Counted from the stretch's first letter, positions 18,136 to 26,666 are shown. The stretch: 54,923 bases of DNA from Nitrospirota bacterium (GCA_004296885.1 SCVN01000011.1:1-54923), one strand, 5' to 3'. Numbers and translations are program-made. The notes: generated by a model not told the origin, from the sequence alone.

Positions 18136-18867
18136 ATGCAAGGCCTGACCGAAGCTTTCAGACGTCTCCTGCACATCGTGCTGCCGGTGGAGTGCGCAGG
18201 CTGCGGCACCGCTCTCACCGACGACCCGGTCCCCTTCTTCTGCCGGTCCTGCTGGAGCGGCATCAGTCCGATCGACGGGCCCGCGTGCCCCCGCTGCGGC
18301 CGCCCCTTCGCGTCCCCCGTGGCGCTGACCTTCAGCCCCGATCACATCTGCGGCTCGTGCCGAAAGAAACCCCCGGCCTACACCAAAGCCTGGTCCCTCT
18401 ATCCCTATACCCCGCCGCTCCGGGACGCGCTTCTCCTCTTCAAGTATCGCGGCAAGGTGACCCTGGCGGAAGCGTTGGGCAGCCTGTGGCACACCTCGGC
18501 CATGCCGCAGCATCTCGATCTCTTGATGCCGGTGCCGATCCATCCCTCCCGCTTGCGCGAGCGCGAGTTCAACCAAGCCCTCTTGCTGGCCGACCGGCTG
18601 AACCGCAAGCTCCGACTCCCTCTGTCGTTCGACAATCTGGTCCGCCTGCGCCAGACCGTCCCCCAAACGGAATTGAGCCGATCGGCACGGCTGAAAAACC
18701 TCCGCCGGGCATTCGCGGTTCAGCGTCCAGACGACGTGCGCGAGAAGCGGATTCTCCTGATCGACGACATTTTTACCACCGGCACAACCGTCAATGAATG
18801 TGCCAAAGCCTTGCGGAAGGCCGGCGCAGCCGACGTCTACGTCTGCACGCTGGCGCGCACGCTATAG
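18136..18867 (+). CDS. comF: ComF-family double zinc ribbon phosphoribosyltransferase
   Basis: ComF-type proteins act in DNA uptake or single-strand DNA handling; many bacteria without clear competence also have them. The 243-residue protein has N-terminal zinc-binding cysteines (CAGCGTAL, CRSC, CPRCGRPF, CGSCRKK), then LFKYRGK and a PRTase domain with the loop VLIDDIFTTGTTVNECAKAL-type pattern (here LLIDDIFTTGTT). ATG 18136 has GTGGAG upstream. It is divergent from the ABC ATPase gene. No other competence gene is visible; the exact role is not known. Confidence 0.88.
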   Translation: MQGLTEAFRRLLHIVLPVECAGCGTALTDDPVPFFCRSCWSGISPIDGPACPRCGRPFASPVALTFSPDHICGSCRKKPPAYTKAWSLYPYTPPLRDALLLFKYRGKVTLAEALGSLWHTSAMPQHLDLLMPVPIHPSRLREREFNQALLLADRLNRKLRLPLSFDNLVRLRQTVPQTELSRSARLKNLRRAFAVQRPDDVREKRILLIDDIFTTGTTVNECAKALRKAGAADVYVCTLARTL

Positions 18868-18910
18868 TAGAAGCGTCACAAGGTCTATCTGACATCCCGA
18901 GAAAAAAGCC

Positions 18911-19243
18911 ATGCCGATCTATGAATACCGATGCACGGACTGTGGGAAACGGAACAGCCTACTGATCCTGAGCATCAGCCATCCCCCGTCTCTCGCCTGC
19001 AAGTACTGTCAAAGCGCCAAGCTGGAACGAGTCCTGTCCCGCTTCGCCTCGCCCAAGTCGGAGGGGGCCAGACTGGAATCCTTGGCGGACCCAAGCCACT
19101 TCGGGGGTCTGGACGAAAACGACCCGAAGAGCATGGCCCGCTTCATGAAGAAAATGGGCGAGGAGATGGGCGAAGACGTGGAGGCGGCGCTGGACGAGGC
19201 AGGGTCGGATGGGGAGGCATCGGCAGCCACTGACATAGACTGA
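18911..19243 (+). CDS. FmdB-family zinc ribbon protein
   Basis: Small putative regulatory protein. The 110-residue chain starts MPIYEYRCTDCGKRN, the hallmark of the FmdB/CxxC_CXXC_SSSS family, followed by a second pair CKYC, then a predicted helical acidic tail (MARFMKKMGEEMGEDVEAAL). Molecular function is unknown for most family members. GAGAAAA precedes ATG 18911. It lies between comF and the HTH-mraZ-rusA group. Confidence 0.85.
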   Translation: MPIYEYRCTDCGKRNSLLILSISHPPSLACKYCQSAKLERVLSRFASPKSEGARLESLADPSHFGGLDENDPKSMARFMKKMGEEMGEDVEAALDEAGSDGEASAATDID

Positions 19244-19266
19244 CATGCACTGACTTGGCCGATTGC

Positions 19267-19294
19267 TTGACAATTTCCCGACCTTGTCTATACT
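19267..19294 (+). promoter_or_regulatory. Strong sigma70-type promoter for the HTH-mraZ-rusA group
   Basis: TTGACA (19267-19272), a 16-bp spacer and TATACT (19289-19294), close to consensus. The predicted start is near 19301, so the leader before ATG 19344 is about 43 nt. Confidence 0.8.
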
Positions 19295-19343
19295 GGCACC
19301 TTGTGAGACCGTTGCTCCCCACGATGGCTCGGCACAAGGAACC

Positions 19344-19562
19344 ATGGCACTGTCATCCAAACCGGCCAAGAACGAACTGCTTACGGCGGAAGAAACCTGC
19401 CGGTACCTTAAGATCACTCCCAGGACTTTGTACCGGTATATCCAAGACCGCCACATGCCGGCCTTTAAACTCGGCAAGGAATGGCGGTTTGCACGCACCG
19501 ATCTGGAACAGTGGCTCCAAGGGCGCGCCACATCGGCCACTCGACGGACCGGCAGGGCCTAA
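19344..19562 (+). CDS. Excisionase-like helix-turn-helix protein
   Basis: Predicted small DNA-binding protein, 72 residues, with a MerR/excisionase-type HTH: LLTAEETCRYLKITPRTLYR, then YIQDRHMPAFKLGKEWRFAR and DLEQWL. Such proteins bind DNA to control transcription or recombination; no integrase gene is nearby, so a regulator role is more likely. ATG 19344 has AAGGA upstream; an in-frame TTG further upstream would begin within the promoter. It is 26 bp before the MraZ-like gene and probably shares its transcript. Confidence 0.85.
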   Translation: MALSSKPAKNELLTAEETCRYLKITPRTLYRYIQDRHMPAFKLGKEWRFARTDLEQWLQGRATSATRRTGRA

Positions 19563-19588
19563 CCCCATGCCGACAAGGGAGCGCGCAC

Positions 19589-20035
19589 ATGTTCGCGGGT
19601 GAGTACCTCTGCAAGCTGGATGAAAAAGGCCGCTTTATCATCCCCTCTCCCATCAGGGAGCTGGTGCAGGCCCAGGGGAACGGAGTGGTCTTCCTCAAGG
19701 GCGAGCACTCGGTGCTGATTTACTCCTCGGCCGAGTGGGCCAAGCTCCTGGACAAGACCAAAGACAAGCTGGACGACGACCAGAAGCGGCTCTTCATGCA
19801 CTTCGTCGTTTCGGAAATCGGCACGTCCGACGTGGACAAGGCGGGCCGCGTGTTGATCCCCGGCCGCTTCCGCAAACTCGTGCCGGTGGAAGACGATCTG
19901 GAAATCACCCTGGTGGGACTCTACAACCACATGGAAGCCTGGAACCCCTCCACTTGGCGCCGGTATTTGAGCCAGACGGAGGACAAGAACGAGCAGAACC
20001 TCAACAAAATTTACGACCTGCTTTCCTCGACCTAA
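19589..20035 (+). CDS. mraZ: MraZ-like transcriptional regulator
   Basis: MraZ is a DNA-binding ring-forming protein with two SpoVT/AbrB-type halves that usually controls the division and cell-wall gene cluster. Both halves are visible: LDEKGRFIIPSPIRE (DEKGR 11-15) and VDKAGRVLIPGRFRKL (DKAGR 83-87). The 148-residue length fits the family. AAGGGAG (19575-19581) precedes ATG 19589. Unusually, the next gene is a RusA-like nuclease and not rsmH/ftsL, so this copy is detached from the division cluster or is a paralogue with other targets. Confidence 0.85.
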   Translation: MFAGEYLCKLDEKGRFIIPSPIRELVQAQGNGVVFLKGEHSVLIYSSAEWAKLLDKTKDKLDDDQKRLFMHFVVSEIGTSDVDKAGRVLIPGRFRKLVPVEDDLEITLVGLYNHMEAWNPSTWRRYLSQTEDKNEQNLNKIYDLLSST

Positions 20036-20036
20036 C

Positions 20037-20618
20037 GTGCCACGCGCGTCACGAAAGCCTGCGTCCCGCCAAGTCGCCGTTTCATTGCGCCTCACCTCCT
20101 ATCGGCAGACACAACCTCTATCCGCTGAACCGTCCCAACTGGCACACGCAATCCTGTCGGCCTCGTTCCCGACATCCAGACGCAGATCGAGGCCAGTCCT
20201 GCTGCAAGTCACCGGGCCGCTCGGCCAAGCCACCGTCTCGGCGACAAGCCTCTCGGTCACCCTGCCAGTTCCTCCGAGCATCAACCACCAATATGCCACG
20301 GTCAACGGCCGGCGCGTGCTCTCGGCCGTGGGGCGAGGCTACAAGGCCCAAGTGGCCCAGCTTGTCCTCCTGGCCCTGGCCCAGTCCCAGCACAAAGTCT
20401 CGTTGCGCCAAAGCCTCGGATCCGGCCCTCTGGCCCTCTCCATCCACTTCCATTTTGTCTCCCCGCTCCGCCGCGACGTGGACGGAGGGCTCAAAATCGC
20501 CCAGGACGCCCTCTGCGAAGCCCTCGGCCTCAACGACAACCGCATCGTGGAGATTCATCTGTACAAAGAGCAAGATTCAACCAACCCCCGCATCGACGTG
20601 TCGCTCCGCCCCGCATAG
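20037..20618 (+). CDS. RusA-family Holliday junction resolvase-like protein
   Basis: RusA cuts Holliday junctions and is often phage-derived. The C-terminal 120 residues carry the family pattern: LPVPPSINHQY near residue 76, then RRDVDGGLKIAQDALCEALG with the metal-binding aspartates, and LNDNRIVEIHLYK. The N-terminal 60 residues are low in conservation and the true start is uncertain; GTG 20037 lies 1 bp after the mraZ stop. Co-transcription with mraZ is likely. No phage genes surround it, so it is probably a domesticated chromosomal gene. Confidence 0.75.
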   Translation: MPRASRKPASRQVAVSLRLTSYRQTQPLSAEPSQLAHAILSASFPTSRRRSRPVLLQVTGPLGQATVSATSLSVTLPVPPSINHQYATVNGRRVLSAVGRGYKAQVAQLVLLALAQSQHKVSLRQSLGSGPLALSIHFHFVSPLRRDVDGGLKIAQDALCEALGLNDNRIVEIHLYKEQDSTNPRIDVSLRPA

Positions 20619-20694
20619 ACCAGCTTTTTAAGTCTCGGCTGGAACGGCTGCTTTTCGTCCATCTTCACGCCTCTGCGAGGCAAGCGCATTACCG

Positions 20695-20720
20695 GAGGCT
20701 TGGCGTACTCGCCAAGCTTC
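20695..20720. terminator. Hairpin after the RusA-like gene
   Basis: GAGGCTTGGCG pairs with CGCCAAGCTTC (one mismatch) around a TACT loop. It has no T-tract, so it is a stable transcript-end hairpin rather than a proven intrinsic terminator. It lies between convergent genes, just before dispersed repeat copy 2. Confidence 0.45.
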
Positions 20721-20728
20721 GAGACTGA

Positions 20729-20898
20729 CAGGACGCTCAAAAAGGCACCTTACTCACCCGCCCACCCTGCGCGCGCCAAGACGCGTGCCGTTCCCATGGC
20801 AAGGCCGCAGCGAGCGAAAAGCCGAGGCGTACTCTTGGCGGTACGTCGAGGGTTTGAGCGATGCGAGAACGAAGCGGGCGGGCTTTTTCAACACCCTG
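20729..20898. repeat. Dispersed intergenic repeat, copy 2 (about 170 bp)
   Basis: The left end CAGGACGCTCAAAAAGG and right end GGCTTTTTCAACACCCTG are imperfect inverted repeats. Internal blocks CGCCAAGACG, AAGGCCGCAG and CGAGAACGAAG match copies 1 and 3 in order. The right end touches the stop codon of the minus-strand MacB permease (20899), so the element may serve as its transcript end. Confidence 0.75.
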
Positions 20899-22134
20899 CT
20901 ATTCGTAGCGCAGGGCTTCGATCGGATTCAGCCTCGACGCTTTATTGGCAGGATACAGGCCGAAGAAGAGTCCCACGGCCAGGGAGAAGAAGAACGCGAC
21001 CAGGATGGATTCGGCCGAAATGATCGTCGGCCAGCCGGCCACCACCGTCGTGATGCGCGCGCCGACCACCCCGAACACGATGCCGAGCAGGCCGCCGACC
21101 AGGCTCAGAGTCATGGCCTCGATCAAAAACTGCATCAAGATGTGCCGCCGCTTGGCGCCCACCGCCATCCGCACGCCGATTTCCCTCGTCCGTTCGGTCA
21201 CCGAGACCAGCAGGATGTTCATGATCCCGATCCCGCCCACCAACAGCGAAATCGAGGCCACGGAAAACATCATGAGCGTGAGGGTCTGACTGGTCCCCTC
21301 CTGCACCAGACCAATATCCACCTGGGTGCGGATCGTGAAATCGTCCTGCTGCTCCGGCTGGAGGCGATGCCTCGCCCGCAGGACCTCCCGGATGCCTTCC
21401 ACCGCCGCCGGCAAGTCGTCCGGATGGTCGGTGGAGGCGAACAAGGCACCGACCGAGCCGAGAAACTGGGTACCGAGGACCTTGCGCTCCGCCGTGCTGA
21501 ACGGGATGAAGATGATATCGTCCTGGTCCGACCCCTGGGCCGACTGTCCCTTGGGCACGAGCACTCCGATGACCCGGAAGGGCACGTTCTTGATTCGGAT
21601 CACAGAGCCCACCGGCTCCTCTCCTACATCGTAGAGGTTCTCGACCACGGTCTGGCCGAGCAAAGCCACGCGGGCCCCTGCTTCCATATCGGCCTGGGTG
21701 AAGGGGCCTCCGCTGGAATAGGACCAGTCCCGGATCATCAGGTAACTGGGAGAAATGCCGTTGACGGGTGTGTTCCAGTTCTTGTTCCCATAGACGATTT
21801 GCATCACGTCCCGCTTGGACCAGCCCGTGTCGCTCAGGAGCGGGACGCGCTTCTTCAATTCCAGCGCATCCGAGACGGTCAAGGTCACGCCGCTCCCCTG
21901 ACTGCCCCGCACGCCACCGACGGTGGTGGCGCCAGGCAGCACGATGATGACGTTGGTCCCCATGCTGGCCACTTGCGCCTGCACCACGGCCTTCGCCCCC
22001 TGCCCAATGCTCACCATGGCGATCACCGCCCCGACGCCGATGATGATCCCCAGCATCGTCAGTCCGGCCCTCATCCGATTCCGGAACAGGATACGAAAGG
22101 CGGTCAAGACAGTCAGCCAGACAAACGCCCCCAT
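20899..22134 (-). CDS. MacB-type ABC transporter permease
   Basis: FtsX-superfamily inner-membrane permease of 411 residues: N-terminal membrane helix (AGLTMLGIIIGVGAVIAMVS), a periplasmic MacB_PCD domain starting MGTNVIIVLPG, and three C-terminal helices including the GIMNILLVSVTERTREIGVR motif and IEALRYE at the end. It is the third gene of the operon MacA - ATPase - permease; the ATPase stop and this ATG are 3 bp apart. Together these form a tripartite-type exporter of unknown substrate; no outer-membrane TolC gene is in the window. Confidence 0.92.
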   Translation of the reverse strand: MGAFVWLTVLTAFRILFRNRMRAGLTMLGIIIGVGAVIAMVSIGQGAKAVVQAQVASMGTNVIIVLPGATTVGGVRGSQGSGVTLTVSDALELKKRVPLLSDTGWSKRDVMQIVYGNKNWNTPVNGISPSYLMIRDWSYSSGGPFTQADMEAGARVALLGQTVVENLYDVGEEPVGSVIRIKNVPFRVIGVLVPKGQSAQGSDQDDIIFIPFSTAERKVLGTQFLGSVGALFASTDHPDDLPAAVEGIREVLRARHRLQPEQQDDFTIRTQVDIGLVQEGTSQTLTLMMFSVASISLLVGGIGIMNILLVSVTERTREIGVRMAVGAKRRHILMQFLIEAMTLSLVGGLLGIVFGVVGARITTVVAGWPTIISAESILVAFFFSLAVGLFFGLYPANKASRLNPIEALRYE

Positions 22135-22137
22135 CGC

Positions 22138-22848
22138 TCAATGGCCTCCCATGGAGGCCGGCGCGCCGGTCCGGTCGCTCAGGATCTGTCCGTCTTTGAC
22201 CACGATTTGCCGCGCCGCATAGTGCGCAATGTCCGGTTCGTGGGTAACCAGGATGATCGTGATCCCGTCGTCCCGGTTGAGGGACTCCAGAATACCCATG
22301 ATCTCACGGCTGGATTCCGTGTCGAGGTTCCCGGTCGGTTCGTCCGCGAGTAAGATGGACGGTTGCGAAACCAGGGCCCGGGCGATAGCCACCCGCTGCT
22401 GCTGGCCACCGGACAGTTGGGCCGGGGCATGGTGTTCGCGCCCGCTCAGTCCCACGCGGGCCAACGCGGCGGCGGCCCTGGTCCGCTGCTCGCGCAGCGA
22501 CACCCCGCGGTAGAACAGCGGCAGCTGCGCGTTTTCCAAGGCGCTGGTGCGGGGAATGAGGTTGAAACTCTGGAAGACGAACCCGATTTTCAGATTGCGG
22601 ATCTCGGCCAACTCATCCCGGCTGGCTTTGCCGATGTCGAGACCGTCCAAGAGATAGGTTCCGCGCGTGGGCTGGTCCAGACAGCCGAGGATGTTCATGA
22701 GCGTGGACTTGCCGGAGCCGGACGCTCCCATGATCGCGACGAATCCGCCGCGCTCGATCGAGAGACTCACCCCGCGGAGCGCCTGCACCTCGATATCGCC
22801 CAGGCGATAGACTTTCCACAAGTCCTGGCAGAGGATCAGTTCGCCCAT
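22138..22848 (-). CDS. MacB-type ABC transporter ATPase
   Basis: ATPase subunit working with the adjacent permease. Walker A GASGSGKST, Q-loop GFVFQSFNLIPRTSALEN, signature LSGGQQQRVAIARALVS, Walker B ILLADEPTGNLDT and switch LVTHEPD are intact. ATG 22848 is chosen over a start eight codons earlier because GAGGA lies just upstream and MGELILCQDLWKVY fits the family. In E. coli MacB the ATPase and permease are fused; here they are separate genes. Confidence 0.92.
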   Translation of the reverse strand: MGELILCQDLWKVYRLGDIEVQALRGVSLSIERGGFVAIMGASGSGKSTLMNILGCLDQPTRGTYLLDGLDIGKASRDELAEIRNLKIGFVFQSFNLIPRTSALENAQLPLFYRGVSLREQRTRAAAALARVGLSGREHHAPAQLSGGQQQRVAIARALVSQPSILLADEPTGNLDTESSREIMGILESLNRDDGITIILVTHEPDIAHYAARQIVVKDGQILSDRTGAPASMGGH

Positions 22849-22964
22849 CCCATCCTCACTCTCACAATACAAAGGGGAGACGGGGCCGGCCTCAACTGCG
22901 CGCGTCCAGCGAGCACTGCTTCATCGTGCGCGATGCGCGAGCACAGAGGCCGCCCCCGTCTCCC

Positions 22965-24242
22965 CTACAACCCCCGGTCCCGACCGCCACCCGGCCGCCG
23001 CTGCTGACCCGAGCCGAAGCCTGGCGGGAGGGAGTCCTGCTTCTTGGCCCCGCGGGGCGTTTCGATGCCGATGATCACTTGATCCCCGTCCTTCAGCTCG
23101 CTGTTGACGATCTCGGTGACGTTGCCGTCGGAAATGCCGGATTGGATGGCCAGGGCTTCCGGATCGCCGGTCGCCCCGACCCTCCATACTTTCTTCTCCG
23201 CCGGCCCGCGCACCTTGGCGGAAGCCGGACGGGCCGGGGCTGCGCCCGGTTCGCCGCCCCCGGCAGGTTTCCCCTCGCCTCGCTCGGCTCTGGGCGGGGT
23301 GAAACGCAGCGCCGCATTGGGCGCGGTCAACACATTGTCCTTCCGGGCCACGACGATCGAAACGTTCGCCGTCATGCCTGGCTTGAGCCGCATGTCCTTG
23401 TTGTCCACCCCGATCACGACGTTGTAGGTCACGACGTTCTGCACGCTGATGGGGGCGTTCCGGACCTGCCGGACTTGCCCGCGGAAACGTTCGCCCGGAT
23501 AGGCATCCACCGTGAACGTCGCCTCTTTGCCTTCGGCGATGCCGCCGATGTCCGATTCGCTGACGTTGGTGTCCACCTGCATCTGGGTCAAATCGAGGGC
23601 GATCAAAAATAGGTTCGGGGTCGCGAAGCTGGCGGCCACCGTCTGCCCCACTTCCACGTTGCGGGCGATGACGATGCCGTTGACCGGCGAGCGGATGACC
23701 GTGTACTTGAGGTCCAAATCGGCAGAACTCAGGGTCGCCTCGGCCTGCTTCACCTGCGCGTCGGCGACGTCCAGTTGCGCCTGGGCGCCCTGATAGGCCG
23801 TTACCGCCACATCGACGTCGTTTTGCGAGACGAACTGCCGGTCGATCAGCGTTTTCAGCCGGTCCAGCTCACGCTTCCGCTGCGCAAGATCCGTCCTGGC
23901 CTTGGCGGCGCTGGCTTTCGTAATCTCCAGATTCGCCGCCGCCTGGTCCCGCCTGGCCTTGAACGGCGAGGGATCGATGCGGGCCACGACATCCCCCGCC
24001 TTGACGATCGAATTGTAATCCGCGTGCAGGCTCAGGATCATGCCCGACACCTGACTGCCGACCTGGACCGACACGACGGGATTGATCGTGCCGGTGGCGG
24101 ACACCGCCGACACCACGGTGGCCCGTTCCAGCGGCGCAGTCCGGTACCGGGTCGGCACCTTCCGCTCCCCGCTGAAAAAGACGTAGCCGCCGACGCCCAG
24201 GCCCACCACCAGCACCGTAAGAATCCAGACGGTTTTCCGCAC
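22965..24242 (-). CDS. MacA-like periplasmic adaptor (HlyD/RND-MFP family)
   Basis: Links the MacB-type pump to an outer-membrane channel. After an N-terminal membrane helix (VWILTVLVVGLGVGGYVFF) come the lipoyl-like half (GTINPVVSVQVGSQVSG), an alpha-helical hairpin (about residues 90-150), the second lipoyl half (TVIRSPVNGIVIARNVEVG), a beta-barrel part and a Pro/Gly-rich C-terminus. GTG 24242 (AGAGGA upstream) is the preferred start; a preceding GTG at 24245 and an ATG at 24287 are possible. About 116 bp separate it from the ATPase gene. Confidence 0.9.
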   Translation of the reverse strand: MRKTVWILTVLVVGLGVGGYVFFSGERKVPTRYRTAPLERATVVSAVSATGTINPVVSVQVGSQVSGMILSLHADYNSIVKAGDVVARIDPSPFKARRDQAAANLEITKASAAKARTDLAQRKRELDRLKTLIDRQFVSQNDVDVAVTAYQGAQAQLDVADAQVKQAEATLSSADLDLKYTVIRSPVNGIVIARNVEVGQTVAASFATPNLFLIALDLTQMQVDTNVSESDIGGIAEGKEATFTVDAYPGERFRGQVRQVRNAPISVQNVVTYNVVIGVDNKDMRLKPGMTANVSIVVARKDNVLTAPNAALRFTPPRAERGEGKPAGGGEPGAAPARPASAKVRGPAEKKVWRVGATGDPEALAIQSGISDGNVTEIVNSELKDGDQVIIGIETPRGAKKQDSLPPGFGSGQQRRPGGGRDRGL

Positions 24243-24462
24243 CACATTCCTCTTTCGGCCGACACAACGAGGGCTGCTCTCGTTCATTCTAGGGGGCCAC
24301 AGGCGGAAACACAACAGGCCATCCGCCCAACCTGCGCGAATGGCCTGTCACACCATCAAAACATCAACAGGAAAGTTGGGGGGTCTTTACATAAGGGGAG
24401 TCGCCGCCAGGAGGCAAAAGGTTACATCCGGCATGGTCATCGGTCGTGGCGAGGCCGTTTGC

Positions 24463-25209
24463 TCAGGGCGCGACGGTGATCCGGTCCTTGATCACGTCAT
24501 AGGTGGCCTTCGGCAGCACATTCTTGGCCACCAATTCGCCGCGAACCTTGTAGGGACGATTGGTGACGATCCGCTCGGCGACTTCCTTGGTCAGGCCCAG
24601 GAACAGGACCATGTCGTTGGAGGAGGCCGTATTCACGTTCACCGGAGCCAGCGCCGCCGACTGCGTGGCCGGCGCGGCGGCCACCGGAGCCTTGGCCGAC
24701 GGAGGCGGCAGTTTCGGCGCGGCGGTCGGGGGAGCAGGAGGAACCGGCATCATGGGGGCCTTGGGAAGAGCCGGGGAGCCAGGAACGCCGCTTTGCCGGT
24801 CCTTGAGCTCTTTCTGGTATCGGTTCACCGCAGCGGTCAGGGTTTCGTTGCGCTGCTTGGCCTCGTCGTAGTCCTGCCGCAACGTCCGGTGCTGGGTCAT
24901 CAACTCTTTGATCTTTTGTTCCTGGTCCCGGACGCGGCCTTCGACGCCTTCCCGTTCCTTGTCCCGGCTGTCCTTGATCCGCTGCAGCTCAGCCTGGGCC
25001 AGTTCGGCCTCCGCGATGATCTTGCCGTTGCTGTCTTTGAGCGTCTTGACCTGCTGCTCGAGGGTATTCTTCTGCTGCCGGACCCGCTCCAGCTCGGCTC
25101 TGGCGCTTTCCGTTTCCGCAACCGCTTGCTGGTACTTGCCGCTGGACACACAGCCGCCTGATCCGACCGCGACCGCAAGGGCCGCACCAAGCATGAGCGA
25201 CTTCCTCAT
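24463..25209 (-). CDS. Coiled-coil lipoprotein with C-terminal helix-hairpin-helix domain
   Basis: Predicted lipoprotein of 248 residues: signal peptide with lipobox VGSGGC, a long charged coiled coil (about residues 30-145), a Pro/Ala-rich linker (about 150-190), and a C-terminal ComEA/PsbU-like HhH module (VNVNTASSNDMVLFLGLT then PYKVRGELVAKNVLPKATYD). ATG 25209 has GAGGGAGGACGGA upstream; the longer frame to 25275 has no such site. It precedes macA on the same strand and has its own candidate promoter (25306-25334). Function is unknown; an envelope scaffold for the exporter is one possibility. Confidence 0.82.
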   Translation of the reverse strand: MRKSLMLGAALAVAVGSGGCVSSGKYQQAVAETESARAELERVRQQKNTLEQQVKTLKDSNGKIIAEAELAQAELQRIKDSRDKEREGVEGRVRDQEQKIKELMTQHRTLRQDYDEAKQRNETLTAAVNRYQKELKDRQSGVPGSPALPKAPMMPVPPAPPTAAPKLPPPSAKAPVAAAPATQSAALAPVNVNTASSNDMVLFLGLTKEVAERIVTNRPYKVRGELVAKNVLPKATYDVIKDRITVAP

Positions 25210-25305
25210 TCCGTCCTCCCTCTCCTGAGCGCCAGGCGATTCGCGACCGGTCTCTCCAGAATACTCGATTTCCACGGGGTTCCCGCGCGACTATGGCGCT
25301 TGTGA

Positions 25306-25334
25306 TGTGTAGTCCATCAGGCCCGGTTTGTCAA
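25306..25334 (-). promoter_or_regulatory. Candidate promoter for the HhH lipoprotein gene
   Basis: Minus strand: TTGACA (25334-25329), 17-bp spacer, TACACA (25311-25306). The -35 is perfect and the -10 matches three of six. It is divergent from the uppP promoter. Confidence 0.45.
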
Positions 25335-25398
25335 TAGGTCCGAGGGGTTGGGCCCTTCCAGCCGGGACTTGAAGCCCGGGATTCCTCTCCCTCCACTC

Positions 25399-25427
25399 TT
25401 GACTCCCCTGACTCAGTCTGTGATTAT
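25399..25427 (+). promoter_or_regulatory. Candidate promoter for uppP
   Basis: TTGACT (25399-25404), a 17-bp spacer and GATTAT (25422-25427). The start near 25434 gives a leader of about 32 nt to ATG 25466. Confidence 0.5.
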
Positions 25428-25465
25428 GCGCCAGTCTCAATAGGCCACGTTAGGGAACGACACGC

Positions 25466-26362
25466 ATGACGGAATGGGGACCAGGGCTCGCGATCCTGCT
25501 GGGTCTGGTAGAAGGGCTGACCGAGTTCCTGCCGGTCTCCTCCACCGGCCATTTAATCCTGGTCGGATACTGGCTCGGCTTTACCGGAGCCGTCGCCATC
25601 AGCGTGGAAATCTCCATCCAACTCGGCTCGATCCTGGCCATCGTCGCCTACGAACGGCACAAGCTTGCCGCGATGCTCTCCAATGCCTGGAAAGAGCAAG
25701 CCTCGTTCCGCGCCCTGGTCCGCACTTCTCGCGAGTCGGCGGACCGGAATATGGAAGAAGGCTTGGGCTATATCCTCTGGCGATCGGCCGACCAGCACCC
25801 GAACCTCTGGTTTCTCACGGGGCTCAGCCTGGCCTTTCTTCCGGCCGCCGTCATGGGACTCCTAGCCCGTCATTGGATTGAAGCCTATCTGTTTTCCCCA
25901 CGCACCGTGGCCGCTTCGCTGATCGTCGGCGGCCTAATTATCCTGGCGGTCGAAGCCTTCAAAAGTCGGCCGCAGATCAACCGGCTGGAACAGGTCGGCG
26001 CCAAAGCGGCGCTCTGGGTCGGCTTGGCGCAATGCGTCTCGCTGATTCCCGGCGTGTCCCGCTCCGGCGCCACTATCGTGGGCGGTCTGCTTACCGGGAT
26101 GGACCGGAAGATCGCCACCGAATATTCGTTTTTCCTCGCCCTGCCGACCATGATCGCCGCCACCAGCTACAAGATGTTCAAGTCCCGAGACCTGCTGACC
26201 AGCCAGGATGCCTTGGCCTTGGTTCTAGGACTCCTGGTTTCGTTCTTCGTCGCCTGGGGCGTCATCGCCGCCTTTCTGGCCTTCGTCAAGCAACATAGCT
26301 TGCGCGCCTTCGCCTACTATCGGGTGGCGCTGGGCATCCTGGTGCTGCTGGTCTTAGGCTGA
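25466..26362 (+). CDS. uppP: Undecaprenyl-diphosphatase UppP/BacA
   Basis: Inner-membrane enzyme that dephosphorylates undecaprenyl pyrophosphate, recycling the lipid carrier of peptidoglycan and O-antigen synthesis and giving bacitracin tolerance. The 298-residue multispanning protein has the two signature regions LLGLVEGLTEFLPVSSTGHL (about 11-30) with catalytic Glu residues, and LIPGVSRSGATIVGGLL. AGGGAA precedes ATG 25466. Normal length is about 270; the extra residues lie in a loop around positions 70-110. Confidence 0.95.
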   Translation: MTEWGPGLAILLGLVEGLTEFLPVSSTGHLILVGYWLGFTGAVAISVEISIQLGSILAIVAYERHKLAAMLSNAWKEQASFRALVRTSRESADRNMEEGLGYILWRSADQHPNLWFLTGLSLAFLPAAVMGLLARHWIEAYLFSPRTVAASLIVGGLIILAVEAFKSRPQINRLEQVGAKAALWVGLAQCVSLIPGVSRSGATIVGGLLTGMDRKIATEYSFFLALPTMIAATSYKMFKSRDLLTSQDALALVLGLLVSFFVAWGVIAAFLAFVKQHSLRAFAYYRVALGILVLLVLG

Positions 26363-26390
26363 ACGTCGCCAAGAATAAGAGCAGGGTCGC

Positions 26391-26659
26391 ATGGCGAAGC
26401 CGTCGGCAGATACCGTGAAAGTCTTCGACACCTGGGTGAACGGCAAAAAAGGCCGGCTGCACTTCGACGTGATGACGACCGATGAGAAGACTGCGCTGAG
26501 ACTGGCCAAGGAGCATTTAGCCAGGATCGGCGAAGCCGAGGCGACGATCACTGCGCGCGAGTGCCAGTTTTGCCACAGCGAGCCCCTGGTCATGTTTTCG
26601 ACGGACCAGCAGAAACAGTTCAACGAGCAGGGGGCTTTATTCTCGAACTGCCGGCCTAG
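26391..26659 (+). CDS. DUF2024-family protein, frameshifted near its C-terminus
   Basis: Small protein of unknown function. It starts with VKVFDTWVNGKKGRLHFDV and continues to ITARECQFCHSE, the DUF2024 pattern. In the given sequence the frame runs on past 26659 through lspA antisense. Adding one G to the G5 tract at 26630-26634 instead gives EQGGFILELPA and a stop at TAG 26657-26659, about 89 residues, the normal family length and ending. That stop lies 7 bp before the convergent lspA stop, which supports the reading. Cause: base-count error or recent mutation. Confidence 0.75.
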
Positions 26660-26666
26660 TCCCGAC

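Noticed and set aside
20785-22353. Open frame of 522 codons antisense to the MacB genes
   Set aside because: Starts inside the dispersed repeat and has no family features; the MacB genes explain the region.
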